From DASVDE01 sp035558955 (GTDB lineage Bacteria; Actinomycetota; Thermoleophilia; Solirubrobacterales; 70-9), in assembly GCA_035558955.1 (NCBI GenBank), contig DATMBX010000161.1, positions 1 through 38,724 of the forward strand: 38,724 nt of DNA, in the 5' to 3' direction. How positions within the stretch are numbered: the first letter of the stretch is position 1; each line of letters begins with the position of its first letter. The position numbers and the translations under genes are program-made. Under the pieces are notes generated by a model that worked only from the letters and a program-made list of their open reading frames with translations, was not told the origin of the DNA and ran no database searches. Below are positions 23,285 through 31,452 of this stretch, piece after piece.

Positions 23285-24982
23285 ATGCCGGCTGTTGCAC
23301 CCAGCGAGTTCCCGCCGCCGTTCGACGCCAACGAGGCGATCGGCCCGCCGACCGATGCCGAGGACGAGCGCATCGAAGTAGGAGTCGCGATCGTCGGCGG
23401 CGGTCCCGCCGGCCTCGCCTGCGCGAACAAGCTGATGCAGCTGCTGGAGGACGAGCCGGAGCTGACCGAGAAGCTCGGCGAGGTCCCGGTCGCGGTGATC
23501 GAGAAGGGCAAAGTCGCCGGAGCGCACTTGCTCTCGGGGGCCAACATGAAGCCCTCGGCGATGGAGGAGCTGTTCCCCGACCTCGACAAGTCGGAGTGGC
23601 CGGTCTACGGCGAGGTGAAGAAGGATGCCGTCTACCTGCTGACCTCGAAGGCGGCGCTTCCGCTGAAGCCGATGCCGCCCAACTTCCGCAACCACGGCAA
23701 CTACGTCACCTCGGTCTCCAAACTGGGGCGTTTCCTCGCCGACAAAGCGGAGGAGGCGGGTGTCTACATCCTCTCCGAGACCGCGGCGACCAAGCTTCTG
23801 GTGGAGGACCGCGTGGTCAAGGGCGTGCGCTCGGGCGACCGCGGCCGCGGCAAGGACGGCGAGGAGTTGGGCAATTTCGAGCCGGGCTCGGACGTCGTCG
23901 CCAAGGCGACGGTCCTGGCCGAAGGCACCGTCGGCCACCTCACCTACGCCGCTTACGACTACTTCGACATGCACGGCGCCGACCCGATGCGCTGGGAGCT
24001 CGGCGTCAAAGAGGTCTGGGAGGTGCCGAAGCCGCTCGACCGGGTCATCCACACGATGGGCTGGCCGCTGCGCAAGTCGCCCAAGTTCAACGAGTTCGGC
24101 GGCAGCTTCATCTACCCGATGGGCGAGGACAAGATCTGCATCGGCCTCGTCGTCGGCCTCGACTACACCGACGCGACGTTCAGCTGCCACGACGCGCTGC
24201 AGCTGATGAAGACCCATCCCTTCATCAAGAGAATCCTCGAGGGGGGCAAGCGGGTCGCCTGGGGCGCGAAGACGATTCCCTCCGGCGGCTACTTCGCGAT
24301 GCCGAAGCGCCTCGCGGTCCCAGGCATGGTGGTCGCCGGCGACGCCGCGAGCATGGTCAACGTGCCGACGCTGAAGGGCGTCCACTATGCGATGCACGCC
24401 GGGATGTATGCGGCGGAGGCGATCGTCGACGCGCTGAAGCAGGACTCGGTCAACTTCGAGGCCTACGACGAGAAGGTCCACAACTCGCTGATCGAGAAGG
24501 ACATCTACCAGTCGCGCAACATGCGCCAGCCCTTCTCCAAGGGGTTTTTCGCCGGCGGCGCGATCGCCTCGGCGATGACGATCACCAGAGGCGCCTTCCC
24601 CGGTGGGCACTGGAAGCAGGAGCACGACTCCGAGATCGAGGTCGAGCTGGGCAAGGCCGCCGACATGTACGTCAAGCCCGACAACGAGCTGACCTTCAAC
24701 AAGCTCGACTCGGTCTTCCTGTCGGGCAACGCGACCCGCGACGACGCTCCCAACCACGTTCGCATCCAGACCAAGGTGCCGCGCGAGATCGCGCAGACGT
24801 GGGTCTCGATGTGTCCGGCCCAGGTCTACGAGATTCCCGACGAGCAGCTGGAGAACGGCGCCTCAGAGGTCGACGTTCACGTCACCGCGTCGAACTGCGT
24901 CCAGTGCGGCGCGATCACCGCCAAGGGCGGTCGCCTTACGCTGCCCGAGGGTGGCGACGGTCCTCTGTATCAGGAGACTTAG
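23285..24982 (+). CDS. Electron transfer flavoprotein-quinone oxidoreductase
   Basis: 565 residues, ATG 23285 with GGAG 6 bases upstream. Membrane-associated FAD/Fe-S enzyme moving electrons from ETF to the quinone pool. FAD-binding VGVAIVGGGPAGLACANKL is at about 32-50; GAHLLSGANMKP, VVAGDAASMVNVP and the long central substrate domain fit the family. The C-terminal ferredoxin-like domain begins MCPAQVYEI. In characterised ETF-QO the 4Fe-4S cluster is held by that Cys plus a CxxCxxC trio. Here the trio reads NCVQCGAIT: Cys510, Cys538 and Cys541 are kept but the last Cys is Ile544. The cluster may be 3Fe-4S, have another ligand, or be lost. No frameshift is seen around the site. Confidence 0.93.
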   Translation: MPAVAPSEFPPPFDANEAIGPPTDAEDERIEVGVAIVGGGPAGLACANKLMQLLEDEPELTEKLGEVPVAVIEKGKVAGAHLLSGANMKPSAMEELFPDLDKSEWPVYGEVKKDAVYLLTSKAALPLKPMPPNFRNHGNYVTSVSKLGRFLADKAEEAGVYILSETAATKLLVEDRVVKGVRSGDRGRGKDGEELGNFEPGSDVVAKATVLAEGTVGHLTYAAYDYFDMHGADPMRWELGVKEVWEVPKPLDRVIHTMGWPLRKSPKFNEFGGSFIYPMGEDKICIGLVVGLDYTDATFSCHDALQLMKTHPFIKRILEGGKRVAWGAKTIPSGGYFAMPKRLAVPGMVVAGDAASMVNVPTLKGVHYAMHAGMYAAEAIVDALKQDSVNFEAYDEKVHNSLIEKDIYQSRNMRQPFSKGFFAGGAIASAMTITRGAFPGGHWKQEHDSEIEVELGKAADMYVKPDNELTFNKLDSVFLSGNATRDDAPNHVRIQTKVPREIAQTWVSMCPAQVYEIPDEQLENGASEVDVHVTASNCVQCGAITAKGGRLTLPEGGDGPLYQET

Positions 24983-25127
24983 CGACGAAGTCGGGGATCA
25001 GGACGGTTGCGCCACGCCGCTCCGACGGCGGGGCGATCGTCCACTCTTCGCATCCGGCAAAAGCGTCGTCGAGACGCTGCGCCATCGCGCTTCGCGGCCG
25101 GTCCTGGTCGAAGATCTCCTTGGGCAT
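24936..25127 (-). CDS. Hypothetical protein, 63 residues
   Basis: ATG 25127 has GGAGA 5 bases upstream on the minus strand. The product (MPKEIFDQDRPRSAMAQRL..., with an AFAGCEEWTI and RGATVLIPDF middle) has mixed, protein-like composition rather than the Arg/Pro/Ala skew of shadow frames here. Its last 47 bases run antisense into the ETF-QO 3' end. It fills most of an otherwise gene-free 244-base gap. No family recognised; no signal peptide or membrane segment. Confidence 0.45.
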   Translation of the reverse strand: MPKEIFDQDRPRSAMAQRLDDAFAGCEEWTIAPPSERRGATVLIPDFVAKSPDTEDRRHPRAA

Positions 25128-25194
25128 GGCTCTCCGTCCTGTAGGGGGTGCGGCGAAGGATGCACTCCCCGTCAGACGAAAAACATGCAGGTTG

Positions 25195-25220
25195 CGAAAA
25201 GAACGCGCAGATTGCGCTTT
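25195..25220 (-). terminator. Weak terminator after the alpha/beta hydrolase gene
   Basis: On the minus strand AAGCGC, a five-base loop, and GCGC-G-TT form a short stem with one bulge, followed by CTTTTC. It begins 7 bases after the hydrolase stop. Bases 25128-25194 hold nothing else I can name. Confidence 0.4.
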
Positions 25221-25226
25221 CTGCCT

Positions 25227-26066
25227 CTAAGCCTCGACGAACGAGGCGATCTCGTCGGCGAGGTGCTGCGGCTGGTCGATCGAGACGAATGTCTTCGAAT
25301 CCGGGATCTCGACCAGGCGGGCGTTGGGCGTCTCCTCCGCCAGCCGCCGCGCGTACTTGATCGGGAAGAAGCGGTCGCCCGGGGCCCAGGTCAGCAGCAC
25401 GGGCAGGTCGGAGGAGCGCAGCTTCTCCGCGGCCTCCAGCGTGTAGCGCCTGTGCATGTCCACGGACACCTTTTTCAGGTCGTGGCGCACCGCTGAGTCC
25501 TTCAGGCTCGGTTCGATCCAGGAGTCGATCAGGGCGGGCGCGATCGGGGTCTTCGAGAACGGCTTGTAGGCGGCTCGGGCAAAAGCGCCGATTCGCAATG
25601 GGGCGGCCATTGCCGGAATCGCTCCAGGGAGCTTGGTGAGGGGCAGGACATACCGGAAGATCCCCGGTGGGAAGTTCTCGTGGGTATCGCAGTTGGTGAG
25701 GACGAGGCGGCCGATCCGCTCTGGGTGGCGGGTGACCGTCACCTGGGACATCGCCCCGCCGGAGTCGTTGCCGACGAGGGTCACGTCATCGAGGCCGAGC
25801 GCCTCGAGGAAGCTCGCGACGATGGAGGCAATCCCGTAGGGCGTCAGGTCGGCGTCAGGGTTCATCGCGACCTTCTGAGCGCCGATCGGCCAGTCGGGGG
25901 CGATGCAGCGGCAGCGGTCCGAGAGTCGGTCGACGACCCCATCCCAGAGGCGCCCGTCAACGAGGTAGCCGTGGACGAAGACGACTGGCTTGCCCTCCCC
26001 GGCTTCCCGGTAGCGGATCGTTCCCGCCGGCAGGCTTACTTCGTGCCGCTGGTCTCCTGGGGCCAC
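25227..26066 (-). CDS. Alpha/beta hydrolase with Asp nucleophile
   Basis: 279 residues from GTG 26066. The fold is clear: PVVFVHGYLVDGRLW (oxyanion HG), then the nucleophile elbow LVGNDSGGAMSQ, in which the nucleophile position is Asp. That is the haloalkane dehalogenase/epoxide hydrolase arrangement, not the Ser of esterases. The late acid is available in the TWAPGDRFFP segment. The catalytic His, expected in an H-F-x-x-E/D-x-P segment, is replaced: the sequence reads SKTFVSIDQPQHLA, with Thr at that site; the His in QPQH is five residues too late to be the normal one. Activity is therefore uncertain. The start overlaps the end of the upstream GGDEF gene by 31 bases, so the two are co-transcribed. 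Confidence 0.85.
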   Translation of the reverse strand: MAPGDQRHEVSLPAGTIRYREAGEGKPVVFVHGYLVDGRLWDGVVDRLSDRCRCIAPDWPIGAQKVAMNPDADLTPYGIASIVASFLEALGLDDVTLVGNDSGGAMSQVTVTRHPERIGRLVLTNCDTHENFPPGIFRYVLPLTKLPGAIPAMAAPLRIGAFARAAYKPFSKTPIAPALIDSWIEPSLKDSAVRHDLKKVSVDMHRRYTLEAAEKLRSSDLPVLLTWAPGDRFFPIKYARRLAEETPNARLVEIPDSKTFVSIDQPQHLADEIASFVEA

Positions 26067-27547
26067 TCCGTGACCTTAACCGCCTCGGCGTCGGTTTCGT
26101 CGTGCGCCAGCCGCCGCGATTCCTTCTGCGCGTACATCCGCACGTCCGCCAGCTGCAGCGCCTCGGAGGAAGTGGCGGCCTCCCGGGGGATGGCCGCCGC
26201 GCCCCAGGCGGCGCTCACGGCGAAGCCCTTGCCCTGGGCCGTCAGCGCCCTGGCGGCCTCGCGCGTGACCTCGTCGAACCGGTCCTCCGCGCAGGTCAGC
26301 AGAACGCAGAACTCGTCGCCTCCGATCCGGTAGGCGGTCCCGTCATCCCCGATCGCCTCGCTCAGCGCCCGTCCCAGCACGATCAGCAGCTCATCCCCGG
26401 CCGGGTGCCCAAGGGTGTCGTTTAGGCGCTTGAAGCCGTTCAGGTCGAGGAACAGCAGCAACGCCGGGTGCTCCTCCGTCGCGGCCGCGCAGTGTCTCTC
26501 CAGATCGACCTGCATCCGTCCGCGATTGGCCAGCCCGGTCAGCGGGTCCGTCTGCACCCGTGCCAGCAGCGCCCTGTTCTCCCGGTCGCTCATCGCCAGC
26601 CGGAGGATCACCGCGATCATCGTCCCCGCCCACAGCACCGTCGCGAGGCCGCTGTTGGTGCTGAAGTACTGCATCGCGAACAGTCCGATCATCACCGCGG
26701 CGAAGAACGCCGGGACCATCATTTCCCGCCAGCTGCTGAATCGACCGGAGGCGCGGATCGGAGCGGCGGGCGGCTGCCACACGGCTGCCCCGAGGCAGGC
26801 TGCCGAGATCAGGTAGATCGGGTCGATCCAGTTGCCCGCCGGCAGGGCGCCGTTGGTCGCTTGCAGCGTGTACGCGATGTCGGCGACCACCTGCGCCGCC
26901 AACCCGGCGAGCAGCAGCGACCAGGTGCGGCCGGCTCGCCAGCCGGTGAGGGCGATTACGCCGACGATCAGCGCGAGCATCCCGATGTCCCCCAGCGGGT
27001 AGGCGAGCGAGGTGGCAACCTGCAGCGACGTGCCCGTGGTCTCGCCGGCGACGAAGTCGAAGACGAAGGCGGCGCCGAGGGCGGCGGTGCCGAGCGCAGC
27101 GATCAGTCCGTCCATCCAGCGCCGCCAATCCAACTCGTGAGCCCTGGCGCGAACCAGCATCGCCAGTCCGGCATAGGCGAGCGGATAGAAGGCGAGGTAG
27201 GCGATATCGCCGGGGGAGGGGTATGGCGCCGAAGGGTTGTCGAGGATGAAAAGGGTCCAGTAGACCTCGCCCGCGCCCCAGCAGAGGATCCCCAGGCCGA
27301 GCAGGACCCATGCGGTTCGCTCGCGTTCGAAGGCGTTTGCCCGGAGGAGGCAGGCAAGGCCGGCGGCGATCACGACCGCGTCGTAGAGCGGGCCTCCCGC
27401 CATGTAGTCGAAGTCGCTGCCGCCGAGGCCGGCCCAGTCGTGGAGGATGACGAACGCGGTTCCCCCGAAAAGCAGGATTGCCAGCGCACGCCCCAGAGCT
27501 CTGACCACGCGCGGGTTGCCGATCGCCGTCTTGTCCGTAGATTTCAC
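26036..27547 (-). CDS. Membrane-bound GGDEF diguanylate cyclase
   Basis: 503 residues, GTG 27547. Residues about 20-325 hold roughly nine hydrophobic helices in the manner of MASE-type sensory membrane domains, with no recognised ligand motif. A GGDEF domain follows: DPLTGLANRGRMQVDLERH (start signature), FLDLNGFKRLNDTLGHPAGDELL and RIGGDEFCVLL with an intact active loop, so c-di-GMP synthesis is expected. The inhibitory RxxD I-site normally five residues before GGDEF is absent (the segment is EAIGDDGTAY), implying no product inhibition by that route. There is no EAL domain. A 31-base overlap joins it to the alpha/beta hydrolase gene. Confidence 0.93.
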   Translation of the reverse strand: MKSTDKTAIGNPRVVRALGRALAILLFGGTAFVILHDWAGLGGSDFDYMAGGPLYDAVVIAAGLACLLRANAFERERTAWVLLGLGILCWGAGEVYWTLFILDNPSAPYPSPGDIAYLAFYPLAYAGLAMLVRARAHELDWRRWMDGLIAALGTAALGAAFVFDFVAGETTGTSLQVATSLAYPLGDIGMLALIVGVIALTGWRAGRTWSLLLAGLAAQVVADIAYTLQATNGALPAGNWIDPIYLISAACLGAAVWQPPAAPIRASGRFSSWREMMVPAFFAAVMIGLFAMQYFSTNSGLATVLWAGTMIAVILRLAMSDRENRALLARVQTDPLTGLANRGRMQVDLERHCAAATEEHPALLLFLDLNGFKRLNDTLGHPAGDELLIVLGRALSEAIGDDGTAYRIGGDEFCVLLTCAEDRFDEVTREAARALTAQGKGFAVSAAWGAAAIPREAATSSEALQLADVRMYAQKESRRLAHDETDAEAVKVTEWPQETSGTK

Positions 27548-27612
27548 TGATCAGCTATCGGCAGGTACAGCCCGCTCCCCAACCCCTGCATGAGCGCGAT
27601 CCACGCGTCATC

Positions 27613-27618
27613 TAGACT
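27613..27618 (+). promoter_or_regulatory. Leaderless -10 box of rpmE
   Basis: TAGACT within CATCTAGACT, 7 bases before the ATG at 27626; the same ten bases precede icmA. No ribosome-binding site lies between it and the ATG, which supports a leaderless message. Confidence 0.6.
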
Positions 27619-27625
27619 GGGTGCG

Positions 27626-27841
27626 ATGAAGGCTGAGATCCACCCCGAATACGTCCTCGCCAACGTGCACTGCTCATGCGGGAACCAGTTCTACACCCGC
27701 TCCACCAGAGCCGATCTCCACGTCGAGCTCTGCTCGGAGTGCCACCCGTTCTACACGGGCAAGCAGAAGCTTGTCGACACCGGTGGCCGGGTTGAGCGGT
27801 TCCAGCGCCGCGCCGCTAAGCGCGCCAAGGCCGGGAAGTAG
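27626..27841 (+). CDS. rpmE: Ribosomal protein bL31
   Basis: 71 residues, ATG 27626 chosen from the -10 spacing and from the conserved start MKAEIHPEY. Structural protein of the 50S subunit. Zinc-binding (C+) form: the Cys pairs in HCSCGN and CSECHPFYTGKQK are intact, so this is the form used when zinc is available. The tail RFQRRAAKRAKAG is basic as usual. It opens the conserved actinobacterial run rpmE - DUF1385 - prfA - prmC - sua5. Confidence 0.97.
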   Translation: MKAEIHPEYVLANVHCSCGNQFYTRSTRADLHVELCSECHPFYTGKQKLVDTGGRVERFQRRAAKRAKAGK

Positions 27842-27844
27842 GGC

Positions 27845-28852
27845 GTGAGCCCGGAGGGGGGCTCTCCCGAGGCGCCGGCGGTCTCCTCCAACGGGGCCGA
27901 TCCTCTGCGCATGCCCGACGGCGCGCTGGTCGCCAAGCGCGACGCGCCGGTCGGCGGTCAGGCCGTGCTGGAGGGCGTGATGATGCGCGGCATATCGACC
28001 TGGGCGGTGGCGGTGCGCACGCCCGAAGGCGAGATCGAGGTCGAGTCCGAGCCGCTCGTCCCCTGGGCGACGCGGCATCGCCTCTGGCGGGTTCCGATCA
28101 TCCGCGGCGTCGTCGCCCTCGGCGAGTCGATGAAGATCGGCTTCCGCGCCCTGGCGATCTCCGCCAACGCCCAGTTGGAAGAGGACGAGGAGGGCGAGAA
28201 GGAGGAGATCGGCGGCTGGATGTGGGGCCTGACGATCGTCTTCTCCCTTGTACTGGCGATCGGCCTCTTCTTCGTCATCCCGGTCGGCGCCACCAGCCTG
28301 ATCAAGGACCAGCTGGGCTCGGCGCTCCTCTTTTGGCTGGTGGAGGGCATTCTGCGCACGGCGATCTTCATCGGCTACATCGTCGCGATCAGCCGCCTCA
28401 GAGACCTGCGCCGGGTCTTCGAGTACCACGGCGCCGAGCACAAGACGATCTCCTGTTATGAGGCCGAAGACGAGCTGGTCCCGGCGCGGGCGAAGCTCTA
28501 CTCCCGCCTGCACCCCCGCTGCGGCACCAGCTTCCTGCTGATCGTGATGGTGCTGGCGATCTTCGTCTTCGCGCCGATCGGGCTGCCCGCCTGGTACTGG
28601 CTGCTCGCCTCCCGCATCCTCGGAATCCCGCTGATCGCGGGCCTCTCCTACGAGGTGATCAAGTGGGCGGGGAAGAACCGGCGCAAGCGCTGGGTGCGGG
28701 GCGTGATGTGGCCGGGGCTGATGCTGCAGAACCTGACCACCCGTGAGCCCGACGAGGAGCAGCTGGCGGTGGCGATCGCGGCCCTGGAGGCGGTGCTCGC
28801 CGAGGAGAAGCCCGGCGATGCCTCCGAGTCGCCGATCGAGATAGTCGCGTGA
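27845..28852 (+). CDS. DUF1385 membrane protein
   Basis: 335 residues, GTG 27845, three bases after rpmE. The DUF1385 hallmark GGQAVLEGVMMRG is at about 38-50, and EYHGAEHKTISCYEAED and LHPRCGTSFLLIVM, the other conserved blocks with His and Cys, are present. Four to five membrane helices are likely (about 125-150, 160-185, 215-240, 245-270). Function is unknown; its steady position between rpmE and prfA in Gram-positive genomes suggests a housekeeping role, and the His/Cys blocks suggest metal binding. The stop overlaps prfA (GTGA). Confidence 0.93.
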   Translation: MSPEGGSPEAPAVSSNGADPLRMPDGALVAKRDAPVGGQAVLEGVMMRGISTWAVAVRTPEGEIEVESEPLVPWATRHRLWRVPIIRGVVALGESMKIGFRALAISANAQLEEDEEGEKEEIGGWMWGLTIVFSLVLAIGLFFVIPVGATSLIKDQLGSALLFWLVEGILRTAIFIGYIVAISRLRDLRRVFEYHGAEHKTISCYEAEDELVPARAKLYSRLHPRCGTSFLLIVMVLAIFVFAPIGLPAWYWLLASRILGIPLIAGLSYEVIKWAGKNRRKRWVRGVMWPGLMLQNLTTREPDEEQLAVAIAALEAVLAEEKPGDASESPIEIVA

Positions 28853-29916
28853 TCGAGCGGCTCGTCGAGCAGATCGAAGCGCGGTTCGCCGAACTCGAGA
28901 GACAAATGGCGGACCCTGAGGTGATTGGGGAGCGGGAACGGTACGCCGAGGTTGGGCGGGAGTACCGCGAGCTGCAGCCCGCCCACGCCCTGGCGCTGGA
29001 ATACCGGAAGCTTGGCGACGATTTGGAGGGCGCCCGGGAGCTGCTGGAGGAGGGAGAGGACCCCGAGCTGCGGAAAGTGGTCGACGAGGCGCCGGCGCGG
29101 TTGGAAGAGTTGGAGGACGAGATCCGGCTGGCGATGGTCGAGCGGGACCCCAACGACGCCAAGAACGTGATCGTCGAGATCCGGGCCGGGACCGGGGGCG
29201 ACGAGGCTGCGCTGTTCGCCGGGGACCTATACAAGATGCTGACCAGATATGCGGAGGCGCTGGGGTTCTCGACCGAGGCCCTTTCGCAGTCGGCCGCCGA
29301 GGTCGGTGGCTTCAAGGAGGTCACCTTCGCCGTCAAGGGCGAGGGCGCCTACTCGGTGTTCAAGTTCGAGGGCGGGACGCACCGCGTGCAGCGCGTGCCC
29401 GAGACGGAGTCCCAGGGCCGCATCCACACTTCGACCGCGACGATCGCGGTTCTGCCTGAGGCGGAAGACGTCGAGGTCGAGATCGACCAGAACGATTTGC
29501 AGATCGACGTCTACCGCTCCTCCGGGCCGGGCGGGCAGTCGGTCAACACGACCGACTCGGCGGTGCGGATCACCCACAAGCCGACCGGGATCGTCGTCTC
29601 GATGCAGGACGAGAAGTCCCAGCTCCAGAACAAGGACCGGGCGATGCGGGTGCTGCGGGCGCGGTTGCTGGAGCGCGAGATCGCCGAGCAGCAGGCGAAG
29701 ATCGCCTCCGAGCGCAAGGCGCAGGTGGGAACGGGCGAGCGCAGCGAGAAGGTCCGCACCTACAACTTTCCTCAGGGCCGCGTCACCGATCACCGGATCA
29801 AGCACACCTCGCACAACCTCGATGGGGTGTTGGGGGGCGAGCTGAGCGAGTTCACCGAGGCGCTGGCGGCGGAAGAGAAGCGCCGACGGCTCGAAGCGGC
29901 CGCGTCTGCGGCTTGA
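28849..29916 (+). CDS. prfA: Peptide chain release factor 1
   Basis: 355 residues, GTG 28849. Recognises UAA and UAG stops and triggers peptide release. The catalytic loop is SSGPGGQSVNTTDSA with the GGQ motif. The stop-reading tripeptide P-x-T is PET in RVPETESQGR, which marks RF1 rather than RF2 (SPF). The N-terminal coiled region and the basic tail are normal. No programmed frameshift is needed or seen. It is followed after three bases by prmC, whose product methylates the GGQ glutamine. Confidence 0.97.
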   Translation: MIERLVEQIEARFAELERQMADPEVIGERERYAEVGREYRELQPAHALALEYRKLGDDLEGARELLEEGEDPELRKVVDEAPARLEELEDEIRLAMVERDPNDAKNVIVEIRAGTGGDEAALFAGDLYKMLTRYAEALGFSTEALSQSAAEVGGFKEVTFAVKGEGAYSVFKFEGGTHRVQRVPETESQGRIHTSTATIAVLPEAEDVEVEIDQNDLQIDVYRSSGPGGQSVNTTDSAVRITHKPTGIVVSMQDEKSQLQNKDRAMRVLRARLLEREIAEQQAKIASERKAQVGTGERSEKVRTYNFPQGRVTDHRIKHTSHNLDGVLGGELSEFTEALAAEEKRRRLEAAASAA

Positions 29917-29919
29917 GCT

Positions 29920-30747
29920 GTGGCTGGGGCTGCGACCGCGGGCAGCGTGCGCGACGCTCTTGGGGGAGCGGTCGACGCGCTTGCCGCTGCCGGCGTAGAG
30001 GATCCGCGACTCGATGCGGAACTGCTGCTGGGTGAGGCAATGGGGTGCGGGCGGGCGGCGTTGGCAGCCGATCCCGACGCCGGGGTGCCGGCTGATGCGG
30101 GACGACGGTTTGGCGAGATGGTGCGGCGGCGCCTGCGGCGCGAGCCGGTCGCTTACATCCTGGGACGGAAAGGATTTCGGCATATCGAGCCGGCGGTCGA
30201 CCGGCGGGTGCTGATTCCGCGGCCGGAGACGGAGTTGCTCGTGGAGCTGGCTTTGGAGCTTCGGCCGCGGACGGTGCTCGATGTGGGGACCGGGTCGGGC
30301 GCGATCGCTTTGGCGGTGGCAGATGAGCTGCCGGAATGCGAGGTGGTCGCGACTGACACTTCAACAGAGGCATTGAAGGTGGCGATTGCCAACGCCGAGC
30401 GGCTGGGGCTCTTAGAGCGGGTGCGGTTCGAAGAGGGGTCGATTCCGGAGGGGGAGGACTTCGATTTGACTGTCGCCAATCTCCCGTACATCGCCGAAGG
30501 CGACTGGGCTTCGCTACAGCCGGAGGTCACGCGATGGGAGCCGCGTGAGGCTCTGCTGGCCGGCGCCGACGGCCTCGACGCGATCCGGGGGGTGATTCCC
30601 CAGGTGCGGGCGGGTGTGCTGGCGCTGGAGGTGGGGGAGGGACAGGCGGGTGCCGTGGCTACGTTGCTGGTTAGAGCGGGGTTTGACGAGATCCAGACGC
30701 GTCCCGACCTAGCCGGTATTGAGCGAGTCGTCTGGGGGAGACGGTGA
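29920..30747 (+). CDS. prmC: Release factor glutamine methyltransferase
   Basis: 275 residues, GTG 29920. Transfers a methyl group from SAM to the Gln of the GGQ motif in release factors. The N-terminal helical domain (about 1-80) is followed by YILGRKGFRHIE and VLIPRPETELLVE, then SAM motif I TVLDVGTGSGAIAL. The substrate-binding motif is usually NPPY; here it is NLPY (VANLPYIAEGD). The first Pro of the pair is replaced by Leu, which leaves the Asn and Tyr contacts in place, so activity is still likely. Position directly after prfA supports the assignment. A hairpin follows the stop. Confidence 0.95.
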   Translation: MAGAATAGSVRDALGGAVDALAAAGVEDPRLDAELLLGEAMGCGRAALAADPDAGVPADAGRRFGEMVRRRLRREPVAYILGRKGFRHIEPAVDRRVLIPRPETELLVELALELRPRTVLDVGTGSGAIALAVADELPECEVVATDTSTEALKVAIANAERLGLLERVRFEEGSIPEGEDFDLTVANLPYIAEGDWASLQPEVTRWEPREALLAGADGLDAIRGVIPQVRAGVLALEVGEGQAGAVATLLVRAGFDEIQTRPDLAGIERVVWGRR

Positions 30748-30765
30748 TTCTGCTAGGCAATGACT

Positions 30766-30792
30766 CCTTTTGTCCGCTATGCGGAACAAAGG
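30766..30792 (+). other. Hairpin between prmC and sua5
   Basis: CCTTT-TG-TCCGC and GCGGA-AC-AAAGG pair as two 5-bp stems around a two-base mismatch, loop TAT. It could be a weak terminator or a 5' leader structure. An ATG (30779) sits in its loop, in frame with sua5, but is a poor start compared with 30812. Confidence 0.4.
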
Positions 30793-30811
30793 CGCCATTC
30801 GGGGGCCTGTG

Positions 30812-31447
30812 ATGCTGGTTTCGATCGAGCGCGAGGGGGCTGAGGCGGCGCGGTCTGCGCTGGAGCGGTGCATTGCCGACGGGGGGGTTGCCGTCTTTCC
30901 GGCCGACGGGCTCTACGGGCTTGCCTGCGATTCGTTGAACGCTTCCGCGATCGAGCGGATTCACCGGATAAAGGGGCGCGACGAGGGCAAATCCTCGGCG
31001 GTCATGTACTTCTCGCCGCTGTCAATGCGGGAATTGGTCGAGTCGCTCTCCCCGAAAGCCGGTGAGGCGATCGCTGCTCTTTTGCCCGGCCCGGTCACCG
31101 TCATCGTCGCCAACCCGGCTCGCCGCTACCCGCTGGCCTGTCGCGAAGACCCCGAGCGCTTGGGAGTCCGCCTCATCGCCGGCCCGCTCGCCGGCGCCAT
31201 GTGCCCGGTCTTCCAGACCTCGGCCAACCTCAGCGGCGAGCCACCTCCATCCAGCTTCAGTGACATCCCCGCGGAGATCGTCGAAGCAGTCGACCTGGCG
31301 ATCGACGGCGGCAAGCTGACCGGCCTCCCTTCGACCGTCGTCGATCTCACCGCCCTCGACACCGGTGGCGAATGGAGAGTTCTCCGTTCCGGGGGCCTGT
31401 CGGAAGGCGATCTGGCTGCCGCGATGGCCTCTCTCACCCAGCCCTAA
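30812..31447 (+). CDS. tsaC: L-threonylcarbamoyladenylate synthase (Sua5/YciO/YrdC family)
   Basis: 211 residues from ATG 30812, preceded by GGGGG at a workable distance; ATG 30779 would add 11 residues. The enzyme makes threonylcarbamoyl-AMP for the t6A modification of ANN-decoding tRNAs. Conserved features: GGVAVFPADGLYGLACD near the N-terminus, RIKGRDEGKSSAVMYFS, LLPGPVTVIVANP, GVRLIAGP, TSANLSGEPPP and STVVDLT. It is the short, single-domain form without the Sua5 C-terminal domain. It sits at its usual place after prfA-prmC. A long palindromic repeat lies directly after the stop. Confidence 0.94.
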   Translation: MLVSIEREGAEAARSALERCIADGGVAVFPADGLYGLACDSLNASAIERIHRIKGRDEGKSSAVMYFSPLSMRELVESLSPKAGEAIAALLPGPVTVIVANPARRYPLACREDPERLGVRLIAGPLAGAMCPVFQTSANLSGEPPPSSFSDIPAEIVEAVDLAIDGGKLTGLPSTVVDLTALDTGGEWRVLRSGGLSEGDLAAAMASLTQP

Positions 31448-31452
31448 AGCCG

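Noticed and set aside
25170..25226. Apparent fourth copy of the 69-base leader element (shared AACATGCA-like bases)
   Set aside because: Similarity is limited to a few short words and does not align across the element; better explained as a weak terminator.
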